Notes under the pieces: model-generated | The model's input: only the letters and a program-made list of their open reading frames with translations | Told to the model about the DNA's origin: nothing | Database searches by the model: none | Assembly (NCBI RefSeq): GCF_964204645.1 | Contig: NC_134036.1 | Span: 3,337,501-3,401,500 of the forward strand | Length of the DNA: 64,000 nucleotides | DNA from: Tubulanus polymorphus | Lineage: Eukaryota; Nemertea; Palaeonemertea; Tubulaniformes; Tubulanidae | Reading direction: 5' to 3' | Shown: positions 24,021-35,915 of the stretch, piece after piece | Layout: each line of letters starts with the position of its first letter | How positions within the stretch are numbered: the stretch's first letter is position 1 | Position numbers and translations under genes: made by a program

Positions 24021-27000
24021 ATGAAACATCGGTTTGATTCGTTGATCGAGGCGTTCATCCTGTTCGCTGTTATCGCTCGTAAGTTGCATTAGATCCTGAT
24101 TTCTGAACTGAATTCAATTCAATCAAGAATTTATTACATTTTGACAGCTGTTTGAATATTATGAATATGAAAGTGAAATGGCTATTGCGCTGTAATTATG
24201 GATTTGTTCATCCTCGCTTGCCGGGGTTCGATTGCCTCCAGCTGAAGCTCATGCACAAACCCTGGGGCCTGGCTGCAGTTCCTATGTATGAAGCCAATTT
24301 AATCTAGTTTTGGTGTGAGCTTCAGTGGGAGGTAATCAAGCCCCTGGCAAGTGAGGATGGGATTGGTTAGGAGGAAGCATAAAAACTTGACGGTAGCTTA
24401 TAACGTTAATACGCGGTGATGCGGTGTATTACCAAAGTCTATCGCTGATTTATCGGCCGCACTGACGCAATGAAAGGGTTAGAATCTGCTGACGATAGGC
24501 CTATATCTGAATCTGTAGACTTGATTGATATCGAATATATAAACTGATATTCGGATGGTTTTATTTTATCGCAGTGCGTTATTGCGCCGTGCAGTCGAAT
24601 AGTTGTCAGGCGTTCGATCGGATTGTTTGGAGACTTAATAATCAAACCGATATCGAAATACACTGCATCAAATTACCACCCGTCAATAACCAATGTCTCG
24701 GCATCAAATGCTACGGAATATACGCGCCAGCCCTGGTAAGTGAACGTATTAAACTCGCTCAAACATTACCCCTAGAGTGCTGACTCTGAGGAGGAGGGAC
24801 AAAAAAAATATTGAAGCACACCAATGATCTTCGAATTATATACTAAATTGAAAACAAAACAGGAATAAAAGTGTTGTCCTAATGGTGAAAGTTTTGACCT
24901 GTTAATACAGTAGTAGGAGATAATATACATTATACCAAGGCTCCGGGGTCCTGGAACTTACGTGTTTCCATTATTGCTTAATAAACGTCTAAATACATCT
25001 GGATTCATTGAACACCATTCATTGAGTCATCCACCCTGAGCTAGGCCTGGTTTTTACCCCCTTGTCGTCACACATTTACTTGATCCGGCGTTATTTCTTT
25101 TCTATTCACAGATTCCCGGCAAGTTTCGAGTCGGTCGAATTCCGTTTTGCCTCCAGCTGTCGATCGCTCAATGTCTGAAAACCGGTCCAGGGTTAGAGGT
25201 GTACGTACACGCTCACAACACTACTGAACATCGTCTGGTGAACACCAGTTATCGAGCATTCCCCGTTGGAGGTACGTTTCAGGACCTACGCGTTTTAACG
25301 TCCAAGGACAGATCCCAGGGATTGATTAAAAACAAATAACTCATTACGAATACCCTGCAGTGCAGTGTACTAGCAAAGTCCATCACTGATTTATACACCG
25401 CGCGGCGGTGTGGGTGCACCGAAAGAGTTGAATTACGAGTATCATTACCAATCTGATGGTTTGTTACTTCATGTTTTACAGATCTGAAGTTTCCACTTTC
25501 GCCTATAATTCTTATTCAGCCGTATTTAGCCGTGAATGTGAAGAGACTGAGCCCGTCACCTGTCGGGCTCGATCGGATTCGAATCGGGGTGAGTATCTTT
25601 ATCGCGACAAGGACCTCGACCTTGATTCCTTAAAAACCCCTTCTTAACGCGAAATACTTTTAAAGGTGCTTAAAATGACTTTAATTTGAGCAATACACCT
25701 CGAACTCCTTTGAAACCCCTTCAATTTTAAGAAATAGGCAATAAGAAATATTTGTAGTTGTACAGTCAGTAAACTACGCCTGAATCGCTTCATTTGGGAC
25801 CAGGATTTCTTTTTACCCAATAAGGCGGCTACCGAATTAGAAACCAAGTTTAGGTCGCGATAGGATAGAACTTTGCTTACAAAACCACTCAACTTCCTTG
25901 AAATAAACAATTCCGATTTAGGAGGAGTCTACAGTAACTGGGATGTGGAAGAGATGCAGACGCTTCCTCAAATTATGAAACTTTCTCCCTCAGAGCTCCT
26001 TATATCCAGGAATGACCAATCTGTGGGGACCCTGAGACTGCCGCCGAAATCTCAAAGTACATGCGAATCATAACGGCCACAGGGCGGCTAAATTGATAAA
26101 TAACTTTTTCTATTTTGTATGCGAGTATAGATGGTTATGGAGCCGTACCAGACTGGCAAACTTCTACCGCTGCACGAATTCCTGCACGCGTACGACGAGG
26201 TTATCGTGCCGAATACGACCTTGACATTACCGGCGTGTACGCGGAGAGTGGCGAAGACGACGCCGACCCCGGTTACCCCGTGCCACAAGTGGACCAAGTG
26301 GCATTTACATTCCGATAAAGGTTCGTTTATATTAACGAGATTTAAGAGCTGTTTAATTGTTGTTTAATTGGTTCCGTAGTTGAGACTTAAGACCAAAAAT
26401 CTTAAGACTGGTCTTAAGTTGTAAAGGAACCAGGGGCCGGTTCCATAGACAGGGCTTAGACTTAAGACCATTCTAAGACTAACTTAATTCTATAGCCAAT
26501 CTAAGCCCTGTCTATGGAACCGGCCCCTGGTTCCTAAAGCCCGCTTCTCTGTGTGTTTCATGGACTTGCGAGTCCGTGAATGGGCTGGGATGATAACTTG
26601 CAATAACGTTTTGATTGTTGCATTGCATGACCTAGAATCTTTAGAATGTTTAATGCATAGAGGATTCTCTGAAAGGGTTAAACGTATTCAATCAAGCCTC
26701 TTTTGAACGCATGAGTGGAAAGAAAATTGCGCGCAAAACTAAATACAGAAATTCAAGGGCAAAGAGCCGTCCCTGATCATTGATGGCCACTCAGTTTGCT
26801 GTTGAGGCATCGAATTATTCTTAAGAATCTTTTACGCAATTAGTAAATATACATGTATGAAGATGCTATTTTATTTTCTCCGAACAGTTAAGACTAAGAA
26901 GGCGTGTCGAAATGATTTGAATTGCGGTATCAACGAGGAATGTAAAAAGGGACGTTGCGTTTGTAAGAACGGAACGTACTTGAAACCACGCACCGATCTG

Positions 27001-29812
27001 TGTTACGCCACTTTACCGCGTAAGTATCCTAGATTTCTATAGCCTGCACGCCACTCCCCTTAGATTCTATCAGCGCACTTTCAAAAACTGATCGTCCACA
27101 CTTCACATGTGTTCAGTAGCTTCATCTGAGACATTTCTAATTGAAAATGAACTACAAACACCAGATATTAGACATTCTATCGGCACACTTTCAAAAACTG
27201 ATCATCGATTTTTCATGTGATCAGTTCTTCACCCGAGACATTTTCAATTGCGAATGAACTACCAATACCAAACATTAGAACTTTCAAAAAACTGTTCCGC
27301 ACACTTTGCATGTGTTCAGTGCTTCACCTGAGGCATTTTCAATTGAAATTGAAAATGAACTACAAACACCAGACATTAGACATTTTATCAGACATTTTCC
27401 ATTTTCATCTTTCTATTCGTTGTATTGCAGTGAAACGGTGCCAAAAACACAGTCTAAGCGGAGCGCGGCGCCCGACGTGTGGCGTTAACGAGATATGTGG
27501 CGCCACCGGTCGCTGCTCGTGTATCGAAAGAGCCGTCTACGACACGAGTACCCGTCGGTGTAACACGTCGACGAACCCGTATCGCCCCCTACCCGTCCAA
27601 CCGGGAACCCATACGCACGAACACGGCGGCGGGGGTGGCAGCAGCGGCGGTCCCAGTCCGGTTCAACCTAACCGTCCAGCAACAGCGCAACAACAAGGAA
27701 ACGATAACAAACAGAGTAAGTAATGAGTTCAATACTTGACTGAATAATCTTCAATTTAATGGCCTGATGGCCTTACTTTTGATGATGCGTGTACGCGGTG
27801 ACACCTATTTCAGCCGGATAAGAACTATATTGAAAGCAGACAGTCTTCTGCTGATCAATAAACCCCTATGTACTGCGTAGTAGTGCGCTGTCCTGTATTA
27901 GCACACTTTTTCATTCGCAATGGTAAACAATAGAGAAAATTACCGTCCGATATTTTAGTGTCTATCGGTGATGTGTCTAATGGTTGGGTAACTTTTCACA
28001 ATATTTGATTTGTAAGTGTAACTATGCTAGCCACATGCACAGCCCAAAAATTGGGGTGATCAGAATCAAGATGACCGACTGGTAGCCATTTATGCTTGCT
28101 TTAAGCAATACGATTGGATATTTTTCAGGTTTTCATGAGATATATTTTTAATGGTTGGATCACTTTTCTCAATATTTGGTTTGTACGTGTAACTATGGTA
28201 GCCACATGTGCGGCCCAAAAATTTGGGTGATCGGAATCAAGATGGCCGACTGGCAACCATTTATGCTTGCCAAAAGCGATGCTTTCGCATATTTAACAGG
28301 TTTACATGTGAAATTTTTTAAATGCTTAGAATAATTCTCATAATTTTTGGTGTGTAAGTGTAAATATCCTAGCCACATGTGCAGCCCAAAAAATTGGGGT
28401 GATCAGAATCAAGATGGCCGACTGGCAGCCATTTATGCTTGCCAAAAGCAATACGATTGCATACTTTTTAGGTTTTCATGAGAAATTTTTATAATGGTTT
28501 CATCACTTTTCTCAATATTTGGTGTGTAAGTGTAACTATGCTAGCCACATGTGCAGCCCAAAGATTGAGGCGATCAGAATCAAGATGGCCGACTGGCAGC
28601 CATTTATGCTTGCCAAAAGTAATACTTTTGCATATTTATCAGGTTTTCATGTAAAATTTTCAAAATGCTTAAGACAATTCTCTTGATTTTTGGTGTGTAA
28701 GTGTAACTATGCTAGCCACATGTGCAGCCCAAAAAATTGGGGTGATCAGAATCAAGATGGCCGACTGGCAGCCATTTATGCTTGCCAAAAGCAATACGAT
28801 TGCATACTTTTTAGGTTTTCATGAGAAATTTTTATAATGGTTTCATCACTTTTCTCAATATTTGGTGTGTAAGTGTAACTATGCTAGCCACATGTGCAGC
28901 CCAAAGATTGAGGCGATCAGAATCAAGATGGCCGACTGGCAGCCATTTATGCTTGCCAAAAGTAATACTTTTGCATATTTATCAGGTTTTCATGTAAAAT
29001 TTTCAAAATGCTTAAGACAATTCTCTTGATTTTTGGTGTGTAAGTGTAACTATGCTAGCCACATGTGCAGCCCAAAAATTGAGGCGATCAGAATCAAGAT
29101 GGTCGACTGGCAGCCATTGATGCTTGTCAATGTCAATACGATTGCCTACTTTTTAGGTTTTCATGAGAAATTTTTATGATTGTTAGATCACTTTTCTCAA
29201 TATTTGGTTTGTACATGTAACTATCCTAGCCACATGGGTGACCCAAAAATTGGGATCATTGGAATCAAGATGGCCGATAGGCAGCCATTTATGCTTGCCA
29301 AAAGCAATACTTTTGCATATTTTTCTGTATATAATATTCAGTAGACAATCTAGAGATGTCTAACACTGAGCGAACACTGACGGCTTCACTTTTATTTGTG
29401 TACCAGCGAGTCCTGGATTCTGACATTTGTAACCAGGGCTTCACTGGGGCTTGAGTCCATCATTTTACTATAGTAGACTCAACCTCATTCGGTACCATTC
29501 GGATTATAGATATCTCACAGATCTGAGAATGGAGGATATTGAACGTTTTACCAAATAAATTTTCTCGATAGAATTCTCCGATTCAACTGTTATTGAATAA
29601 GGAGGAGTCTACTGTATCGTTGAGTTGTTTCGGAAATTTATAAAATAATTTCTTTCTTCTTTGCAGGGACGATAATTATAGCGTGCAGTTCTATCGCCGT
29701 GGTGATCGTATTAGCTGTGATAATTATTCCGGTTGTCGTGTATTGGCGGCGGCAGCGTCTGCGTTACGCCGACCACGACATTCTACTGACCAACGACGAG
29801 GAGATCATGTGA
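24021..29812 (+). CDS. Type I membrane protein with two cysteine-rich EGF/EB-like modules
   Basis: Not recognised as a named gene. Exons: 24021-24078, 24575-24735, 25112-25271, 25482-25588, 26131-26320, 26888-27019, 27431-27715, 29667-29812; all junctions are GT-AG and in phase, giving 412 residues. Residues 1-19 are a signal peptide (LIEAFILFAVIA). Residues 20-225 form an ectodomain with six or more Cys and several N-glycosylation sites (NQT, NTT, NTS). Residues 226-310 hold two small Cys-rich modules of EGF/EB type (NCGINEECKKGRCVCKNGTY and TCGVNEICGATGRCSCIERA), followed by a Gly/Ser/Pro/Gln-rich stalk. Residues 366-391 are one transmembrane helix (ACSSIAVVIVLAVIIIPVVV), then WRRQR and a short acidic tail ending NDEEIM. 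It is probably a cell-surface receptor or adhesion protein; the ligand is unknown. Confidence 0.8.
24209..24358. mobile_element. Foldback (MITE-like) element in intron 1
   Basis: The left arm (24,209-24,251, starting catcctcgcttgcc) and right arm (24,315-24,358, ending ggcaagtgaggatg) are inverted copies of about 43 bp with a few mismatches, around a 63-bp loop. This is the pattern of a short non-autonomous inverted-repeat element. No clear target duplication is seen. Confidence 0.6.
25640..26040. repeat. Dispersed repeat, copy 1 (intron 4 of the EGF-like gene)
   Basis: Shares long stretches with 29,870-30,230, for example gggaccaggattt, ttagaaaccaagtttaggt, gatttaggagg-gtctacagta and gggaccctg. 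Both copies are in the same orientation, and the second lies just past the stop codon of the same gene. Confidence 0.65.
26368..26534. mobile_element. Foldback element with perfect 34-bp arms
   Basis: 26,426-26,459 (ggaaccaggggccggttcca...) and 26,501-26,534 are exact inverted copies, separated by 41 bp that are themselves partly self-complementary (cttaagacc). The outer part (26,368-26,425) repeats the gacttaagacca phrase. A diverged relative, with arms that have lost symmetry, lies at about 46,032-46,160. This is a MITE-like family. Confidence 0.7.
27060..27410. repeat. Three copies of a repeat of about 110 bp in intron 6
   Basis: Each copy has the order cactttcaaaaactg, catgtg-tcagt, cttcac-tgag-cattt-caattg, aatgaactac, caacacca-acatt. 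Related single copies in either orientation occur at 42,790-42,880 and 45,850-45,960, so this is also a dispersed family. Confidence 0.65.
28000..29335. repeat. Tandem repeat, about 171-bp unit, 8 copies
   Basis: Lies in intron 7 of the EGF-like gene. The phrase agccacatg recurs at about 28,029, 28,200, 28,371, 28,543, 28,714, 28,886, 29,057 and 29,228, a very regular spacing of 170-172 bp. Each unit contains gaatcaagatggccgactgg and catttatgcttgcc. The central four copies form two almost identical dimers (28,371-28,713 and 28,714-29,056), evidence of a recent duplication at the dimer level. Confidence 0.9.
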
Positions 29813-32800
29813 TCATCGGTCAGTCTCTCGCGGTGTCACAGGGTCCCTATATGACCTTCAAAACGGAAAATATTTTTAAAGCTGCTTGAAACTCCTTTGA
29901 GCAAAATGTCCAGAACTCCTTTAAAAATCTCAGTTTTGTCTAGTTTAATGTATGAACTACACCTCAATTGACATAGTTGGGACCAGGATTTTTTTTTACC
30001 CTAAGGTGGTTACCAAATTAGAAACCAAGTTTAGGTAGTGTATAGGATAAAATTTTGCTTACAAAACCACCGAATAACCGGTTTACTGAGATAGATAGAA
30101 CCGATTTAGGAGGTGTCTACAGTAATTGGGATATGAAAGTGATGCGAGCGCATCCTCGAAATTTCAAATTTTCTTATTTAAAACTCTGTATATATCCAAG
30201 AATGACTGATCCGTAGGGACCCTGGGTAACCCAATTAAAACCACAATATAGACAGGCGAACAACCATTCAAAAACAAAATGCAGATGCGAGACTTGATCT
30301 CTTCACTCGCGAATCATTGACTTAAATCAATACCCAAAGTGCTGGAGATAAGTTGAAATTTAAGAAAATTCCACTCCAGTGTGTTGAAAAACTGGTATAC
30401 CGCTATAGTGCGTCTACACCGCTGTGTGGTGTATCGATTTGAGATAAAAACTAGTTACCAATTACATCAATACATTACCAATTTATACACTGCACTGCGG
30501 TGTAGATGCACTGACTGGAATCTGAAGCAGACTGTTTCTTCACCGAGACAATACTCGAATTCCGAGGCAATCGGCAACTCATGAATTAGAGTTGGTAAAT
30601 ATTAGACATTTCCTCCACGCAGGGTTTGTAATAATCTGAGATGATTGGTTCCTTTGCAAGCACTGTTCGCCGTAGTTTCTCGGCCCCAAAACAGTCTCAG
30701 TCATATCTCAAATAGGAGATTATGTCCAGGCGCATGCTCTCCTTAGAAACATTTAGAAAATGATATTTCTCGTGAGGACAAAATTGTTGTCGATATTATA
30801 TTAAAAATTTTTCACATTAATTGATAGTTAAACTATTAATGCATAGAATATGTAGTTGGGAATACAATGCATTTGATTTGAAATAATTTTCTCTTTTGAG
30901 TTTTTGAAAATCATGAAAATGAAAAAGTTCGAATTTTGTATGAAAGTTATTTATTACAGAACTAAATGCATGAATGAATATACATTGTATTCAATAATAC
31001 CATTTATTAAACCAACGATTTAAACTCATTATTCGAAATAATTTTAACGCATTATTCCATTAATTGAATTTGTAAGTAATAATTTAACTGATGTTAATAA
31101 TAATCAATTATGTAAATTAGTCGATGAATATTCATATCTCTAACTGAACCATATCGATTGTAAGAATATCACGTTTATACTGTAGAATAACTCCTATAGT
31201 AGAATATTTTTACCAAGAAGTTGATGATCCAGTTAATTGAAAGTCTCAGTCAAATCTAAGTCTTGAGAGCAGTTGTCCCTCCATGAGTCAACTGGTGCTA
31301 GGTTTTAGACAGGGGTCTACTATACTGTGCTCTACAAATAGGGTATAGAGTAGTCCGAAATTTGAACATAGGGCGGGAACGTAAAGATCATTGAAAACAT
31401 GAATTCGAAAGACAATTTTTTCATTCCAAACTTGAATTTTTCACAAATTTTTTTATTGCCATGCAGGCGCATCATTTTTTTTCGAGTCTCGCCCTTGGTA
31501 GATTTAGAAATATTTCTTGTAAATATCTTTTCCTGCACTGTACAATAAAAAATGGCACCATTGAATACTGGGATTATATATATTTTACATTTTATCACGT
31601 AATATTCAGATTTACAATGTATTATTCGCTTGAAATGAAAAAATCTCAAAAACGGCTGTTAAAAAACTTTACTACTTTGGAATCTCGAAAAATTATTGCT
31701 TTTTTTGTTTTAAGTAATAAATCTCTTTGAAAGATCGGTGCAAGGAATTGTGCAAAGGTTCACTGCAATTTTTTTTTTAATGTTCGGACGAAACTCTTTG
31801 TTTTCGCGGTTCTTTTCATATGTATAAATGAATAAAGATTTATTGTTACGATTAAATGCTTGAAGATCGTTGTTCTCAGTGTTCTCTTCGGGAAGTTCAG
31901 TTTGTTTAATTCAATCGATTTTTGAATTTTTCTCTGAATAATTTGTCTTCTCTCTGAAACACTCCACTTGCACCCTGCGCTACCGTCGAACTAGTAGTCC
32001 CCGATATACCGCATGTTTCTGAGAAAGGAGCATCCGTATTATGCCCCAGCCTCTTAATAAACAGCATTCAAATTACTCAACTGGCCATGTTTCCAAGAAA
32101 AATTTAGCTTAGGAAATTTATATTTTTGAGATTTTTTATCGTTTTTACTTAGGGATAGTGTTTGGTGTCGGGAGTTGGTGTTGATGAAGTTCTGACTAAG
32201 ATATATCGTGAAAGGTAAAAACGGAAATTTTTATCAATGTTTTGGATGAATGATCTTTCTAAAATGTTAATGAATAATCAGTGTTGTGTTTTACTAATCT
32301 GCATTGGACAAGCAAAGTCGAGTTTTTGCTATAAGAATATAAAATTGTCGCCAAAAAAATGAAAATATCGTGGTGATAAACATCATTTATAATTCAGGAC
32401 TGATTCATAGTGTCATAGATTATTAGAATTGGGCACTACAGTTGCCCGTATTGTACGTAATAAGGAAATTTATACACCCGTGGTAAATATTTGCCAATAA
32501 TTTTGGTTCAGAGAAATTCCGCTATCGTTATTCCTAGCGGCAGCACTGGACGGTTGAGATCTAATGCAAATCTGATATTCTACTGTGGCATGTGAGGCAC
32601 AGGGATATTTTTCATAGCCAAATTTCATTCACCCCTCAACATTATCTTGCTTTAAATCAATATTTGTGCCAACGTGAAAGCTTGATTTAAGGGGAATCTA
32701 CTTTTGAAATTAACTTTCAAGCCACTTTTGATAGAACTCTTTTCTCAGCGAATGTATTCATTGTATTAGTATACCGTAAAGCTACAGATTCACATGCCAC

Positions 32801-33366
32801 AGGAAGCAAATTAAGTTTTATTGCCTTCACATGCCACAGGAAGAATTTAAAGCCAATTAAATTTTATTCCCCGAAGTTTTTCAAACCATTAAATTAAACA
32901 ATATTCTACTAACACAGAAGTTTGTACTTCTTGTTAGTTATTGCCAAGTGGTGATGCGTGTGCTTGGCTTCTGATTATTTGATCACAAATTAAGAAGGCT
33001 GTTACGAATATTAGTTAGATGACTTTCAAGTCCTAATGTGACACTTGTTGAAATTTCTCATGAATAGTAGGCACAGGGCCTTAGAATTTTTCCTAACAGT
33101 TGCACTTCATGCACTAAATCGTGAAATAGACCAATTTCCATATATTCTGCAAAATAGAATCCCAATTCCTCTACCAAATATACACGAAAACAAAAGCTAA
33201 TTTCTTTGGTAATATAGACTGAAATTTATTTTTCAGATATACGTAATTTACAGTATGATCCTATCGGAATTAAATGCTCAGATAATAATAAGTATCAGCA
33301 AGCTGCACTAGTGTGGTGGAGAATTAGAAACAGAATTGCTAGTAATTTACAGAAAAACTAGAAAAA
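29813..33366. other. 3' UTRs and intergenic sequence between convergent genes
   Basis: The plus-strand EGF-like gene and minus-strand dUTPase converge here. 29,870-30,230 is the second copy of the 25,640 repeat; 30,345-30,530 is a copy of the accgcagtg-palindrome repeat. AATAAA on the plus strand occurs at 31,543 and 31,831. On the minus strand a tttatt (AATAAA) at 33,225-33,230, 137 bp after the dUTPase stop, is the likely dUTPase poly(A) signal. No further gene was seen. Confidence 0.55.
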
Positions 33367-35726
33367 TCACGAAGATTTCGTTGGCGTTCCATTGGTTCCT
33401 GATTTTTTCGCCGCGCCATCAGTCGCTGTTTTCTCAGTTACATCATCGGATACGCTCGACTTAGCGGCGTCTCCGGAGCAGGACACTCCTCCGGTTGAAC
33501 CGAATCCTCCGGCTCCGCGCTCCGTTTCCGGCAACTTCGTCTGAAAAATTCAAATAAATATACTTTATCGTTGTTTTTTTAGAAATACCGATAAAGGAGA
33601 GAAGCTTCCATCGTGACGTCGAAGGAGATGAAGTGAGTAAGAGGATAATGTTTTGAAGACGATTTGAAGACCTAGAAACACGCCATCTGGTGGTGCACCT
33701 TGAAAACTAATTGTATAGTAGAGATATGAACAAGTCCGTAAATCGTGCCAGTGTTACACGGCGGCCACTTTCCACCAATTTACAATTCTCGACTTTTTCC
33801 AATCATACAATAGAAAATTCCCTTAGTGAACCAGAGAAATTTTAGGTTTAGAATGTTTCACTGTATTCTTTCCTATGAAGAAAGTGATTGAGAAACACAT
33901 GGTCAATAGCATTATCCGAATTCCTTCAGTTTTCCTGGTTCTTTTGCAAAATCTTTCAAATTCCTCCAGGTTTTCGGTAAAATTTCTCATTCTATGATTT
34001 TTTTCTAGATCTATCCGATCCCCCGAGTTTTCTAGGTCAGTGATCGCCCTGTTGGACAGCGTGCAGTTTTTCGAGTAGACCCAGGTCAGTGACCACTATA
34101 AGAATCATTCATTAATTACGAACGCATTAAATTTGAATTTTTCAACCCCCCCTCCCCCTCTGTACACAAAATCAGCCATTTTTTCGTATACATTAAGCAT
34201 TACAGTACGTAATTACACCCGAATGCGTACATAATAAATGAATGACCCCCTATTTGTTTGTTTAAAGCACACGTTACCTCTGACTCGACGATGTCCGGTA
34301 TATAGATACGTTCGAGTATCAGCTGCGCGACGCGATCGCCGCGTTTTATCGAGAACGACTTCGAGTTGTGGTTGAACAGAACGACGCCGACGTTGCCGCG
34401 ATAATCCTGATCTATCACACCGGCTGAAATATTTAGACAACGAATTCAATCGAGAGATTGGGAAAATTCTCATCAAATTCTGGGCGACCACTTTCAGCTC
34501 GTTTACAAATCCCCACCACCTTCAACTTGTAGGATCAGAGAAATTTCTAGAATTAAGAAATAAGAATAAGTTAGAGAATATTCCTGATATAGGGTGATTT
34601 TTCCATGTTTAAAATGCTACTTAAATTCATTCATTTTTCATTGAATCAACTATAAAGAAACACGTGGTTAATAGCATTATCTGAATTCCCCAAGTTCTGG
34701 TAAAAATTTGTCAAATTCCCTGAGTTTTTTCTAGATTTCTCAGATCCTCCAAGTTTTCCAGCCATCAGTGGCGCCCCCCGGGTATGCCTCAGCCACAAAA
34801 TATCTGGACCCGGGAATGAACGCTGCTCAGAGGACTATACTTAAACGCACCTCCGACGTCGATGTGGTGTTTCCAGGCGAGTCCCGATCTCGGAGCGACG
34901 CGACCGTAGCATCCGTCCGGTAACGCGATTTGAATATCGGTCATCGCGCAGACTTTCCCATTCGCTTCGATCGTGTAATCATGAGCGCTGAAAACGTAGT
35001 TAAAACACGCGATGACGTTAAGTCTTCATTTCGGGGGCGAAATCAAGATACGCGCGAAAGCGAGATTTCGGAGGAAAAACCTTCCGTTTATAAACGAACC
35101 TGCACAAATCCAAACCAGCAGCGAACTTGGAACCTCGAACTGGCGCCAGTGCGTGCTCCGACAGTTTATGGTATAACAGTTTGATCCGGTTTGGCGTCGT
35201 CACAGACTCTGAAACCAAAAACAACGCAATGAACAGGGATTAATTAGTTAAGATAACTAACAACGATCACAAAAAGTACAAAGCAAGGGCTTTGAAAATT
35301 TTTCACCGATCAGCTCTAGTACAGTGCAGCATTCGCCATTCACATACAAAACAAAAGGCGACAATTTTTCGCCAGCTGGTGCGGGTGTGGCGGTGGGGAT
35401 GAAAATTTGTTCAGACAAAATTCCCATTTTAAATGTACGAAACACATGCGCTTACCTTCCATTGCTACATCAGTTTGTTCTTGCACTTGTGAAGGCATGA
35501 TTTCAGCTCTTTTCGCCGGCTGTTCCTCTTCGTGATTCGATTTATCCAGTGATGAATTCATTGACATTGATAAATTTGATGCTTTTCGAATTTTCGCGCG
35601 CCCTGCTGGTTGGTGACTACGCGCCAAGGTCAGCGTGGAGCCGATACTCGGTGACTGAGATCGCGTAGTTATCCGAGACATCGCCGCTGTTAGAACCCGA
35701 ATCCCTCCCGTGATCCTGAATGTCAT
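33367..35726 (-). CDS. DUT: dUTP diphosphatase (dUTPase)
   Basis: Hydrolyses dUTP to dUMP and pyrophosphate, keeping uracil out of DNA and supplying dTMP synthesis; homotrimeric. Exons 35726-35456, 35208-35100, 34987-34851, 34423-34278 and 33540-33367 join in phase to give 278 residues. All five family motifs are visible: I (AAGLDL), II ([15 protein letters not shown]), III ([18 protein letters not shown], with the catalytic region), IV ([16 protein letters not shown]) and V ([11 protein letters not shown], the flexible P-loop-like arm). The N-terminal extension of about 90 residues begins [20 protein letters not shown], Arg-rich without acidic residues, as in a mitochondrial presequence; the second Met (MSRITTR) could start another form. 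About 40 Ser/Thr/Lys-rich residues follow motif V, unusual because that motif is normally almost C-terminal. Start chosen at 35726; an upstream in-frame ATG exists at 35753. Confidence 0.96.
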
Positions 35727-35915
35727 GCTAACAAAACAAATCGGCGATATCAACAGACCCTATTCGAGGATCTGAGTAGAAGATCTGACCCTGAAACTGT
35801 TTAAAAACCGCCGAAATCCGAGAGATTTAATAACATTTCTGGGTCTACCTTTCTCAAGGTCGTAGAGCCACTAACCCTCTGTCCCTTGTTTGTTTGCTAT
35901 TTCGCCCGATTTAAA
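35727..35915. promoter_or_regulatory. Shared promoter region, DUT / KTI12
   Basis: The two start codons are 190 bp apart on opposite strands, so both genes must be transcribed from this stretch or from overlapping leaders. No TATA box is obvious, which is usual for housekeeping pairs. This is inference from spacing only. Confidence 0.5.

Noticed and set aside
28000-29335. Relation of the 171-bp repeat to primate alpha satellite
   Set aside because: Only the unit length coincides; the sequence and intronic setting give no support.
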